A DNA stretch of 15,653 nucleotides from Thalassospira sp. UBA1131 (GTDB lineage Bacteria > Pseudomonadota > Alphaproteobacteria > Rhodospirillales > Thalassospiraceae): assembly GCF_002311515.1 (NCBI RefSeq), contig NZ_DCAO01000005.1:4576-20228 (forward strand), read 5' to 3'. Numbering within the stretch: the stretch's first letter is position 1; every line of letters begins with the position of its first letter. The position numbers were made by a program, and so were the translations under genes. Positions 15,185-15,653 of this stretch are shown here, in pieces. The notes under the pieces are model-generated. The model was given only the letters and a program-made list of their open reading frames with translations. It was not told the DNA's origin and searched no databases.

Positions 15185-15653
15185 AAGAACAGGCCCGCGA
15201 ACGGCGCGAAAAGCTTGATAAACAACATAGCGTTGGCACCAACGTCAAAAAGATCGCGCGGGTCATGTGGTGGACCGGCTTCATTGGTGCCATCGTGATT
15301 GTTCCGACAGCTCTTGTTTATACCGGCAAGGCCGATAAATGGATGAGCATGGCTACGCAGGAAAGTGTTCGGCTTTCTGCCGCGTTTGGCATGACGGTCA
15401 AGAACATCGAAGTTTCAGGGCGCGAAAAAACCGACCCGAATGCCCTTTTGGCAGCCATCGGACAGAAACCGGGCACGCCGATCATTACCTTTGATGTCGA
15501 TGCCGCCCGCGAACGCATCGAGGAGCTTTCATGGATCCGAAGTGCTACCGTCGAGCGCCAGTTGCCCGACACCCTCATCGTTTCGGTTGTTGAGCGCAAA
15601 CCACTGGCGATCTGGCAAACCGAGGGCCGCGATCATGTGTTGATCGATGGCGA
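15172..15653 (+). CDS. ftsQ: Cell division protein FtsQ (partial, runs off the right edge)
   Basis: FtsQ is a bitopic divisome protein that binds FtsL/FtsB and other partners in the periplasm. Only the first 160 codons are here, with no stop before the edge. The start is TTG at 15172, with GGAGG at 15160-15164 seven bases upstream, inside the end of ddl. The product has a charged cytoplasmic N-terminus (about 1-30), one membrane segment (about 31-52), then a POTRA domain (about 75-145) with NIEVSGREKTDPNALLAAIG, SWIRSATVERQLPDTLIVSVVERKP and the following AIW. This pattern and the place after ddl support the call. ftsA and ftsZ would be expected further right. Confidence 0.93.
   Translation, partial: MRTLEEQARERREKLDKQHSVGTNVKKIARVMWWTGFIGAIVIVPTALVYTGKADKWMSMATQESVRLSAAFGMTVKNIEVSGREKTDPNALLAAIGQKPGTPIITFDVDAARERIEELSWIRSATVERQLPDTLIVSVVERKPLAIWQTEGRDHVLIDG

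Noticed and set aside
1..15653. Search for mobile elements, CRISPR, tRNA, toxin-antitoxin or an undescribed gene system
   Set aside because: Apart from the upstream region and short gaps, every stretch is filled by a recognised dcw gene with intact motifs. Nothing points to insertion or transfer.

Overview
The window is a continuous run of the division and cell wall (dcw) cluster of an alphaproteobacterium, all on the + strand. The order is mraZ, rsmH, ftsL, ftsI, murE, murF, mraY, murD, ftsW, murG, murC, murB, ddl and the first 160 codons of ftsQ. The moderately high GC, the FtsW N-terminus (Trp-rich stretch before the first membrane segment) and the overall protein style suggest the Rhodospirillales, perhaps a Thalassospira-like marine organism. 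The genus is an impression from memory, not a search result.

Positions 1-327 are non-coding and look regulatory. They hold two arrays of TGGG-type pentamers on a helical-turn spacing: one reads on the + strand (about 15-61), the other is five exact copies on the - strand (165-209). These match the direct-repeat sites known for MraZ autoregulation in E. coli. mraZ itself follows from a GTG start at 328 with a good ribosome binding site.

From 328 to the right edge the genes are packed tightly. Seven junctions are ATGA stop-start overlaps or near equivalents (mraZ-rsmH, rsmH-ftsL, ftsL-ftsI, murD-ftsW, murG-murC, murB-ddl, and closely spaced murC-murB). Two more overlap by 13-14 bases through a TTG start (ftsI-murE, ddl-ftsQ). 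murD also uses TTG. Real gaps occur in only three places: murE-murF (59 bases, with a stem-loop), murF-mraY (45 bases) and ftsW-murG (about 150 bases, with a weak candidate internal promoter).

Together the genes cover most of peptidoglycan precursor synthesis. MurC, MurD, MurE and MurF build the UDP-MurNAc-pentapeptide, MurB makes UDP-MurNAc, and Ddl supplies D-Ala-D-Ala. MraY and MurG make lipid I and lipid II, and the FtsW/FtsI pair polymerises and crosslinks septal wall. FtsL and FtsQ are divisome scaffold proteins, and RsmH methylates 16S rRNA. The gene content is ordinary. The most notable signal is the repeat architecture upstream of mraZ. I found no mobile element, CRISPR array, tRNA, rRNA or undescribed gene system.
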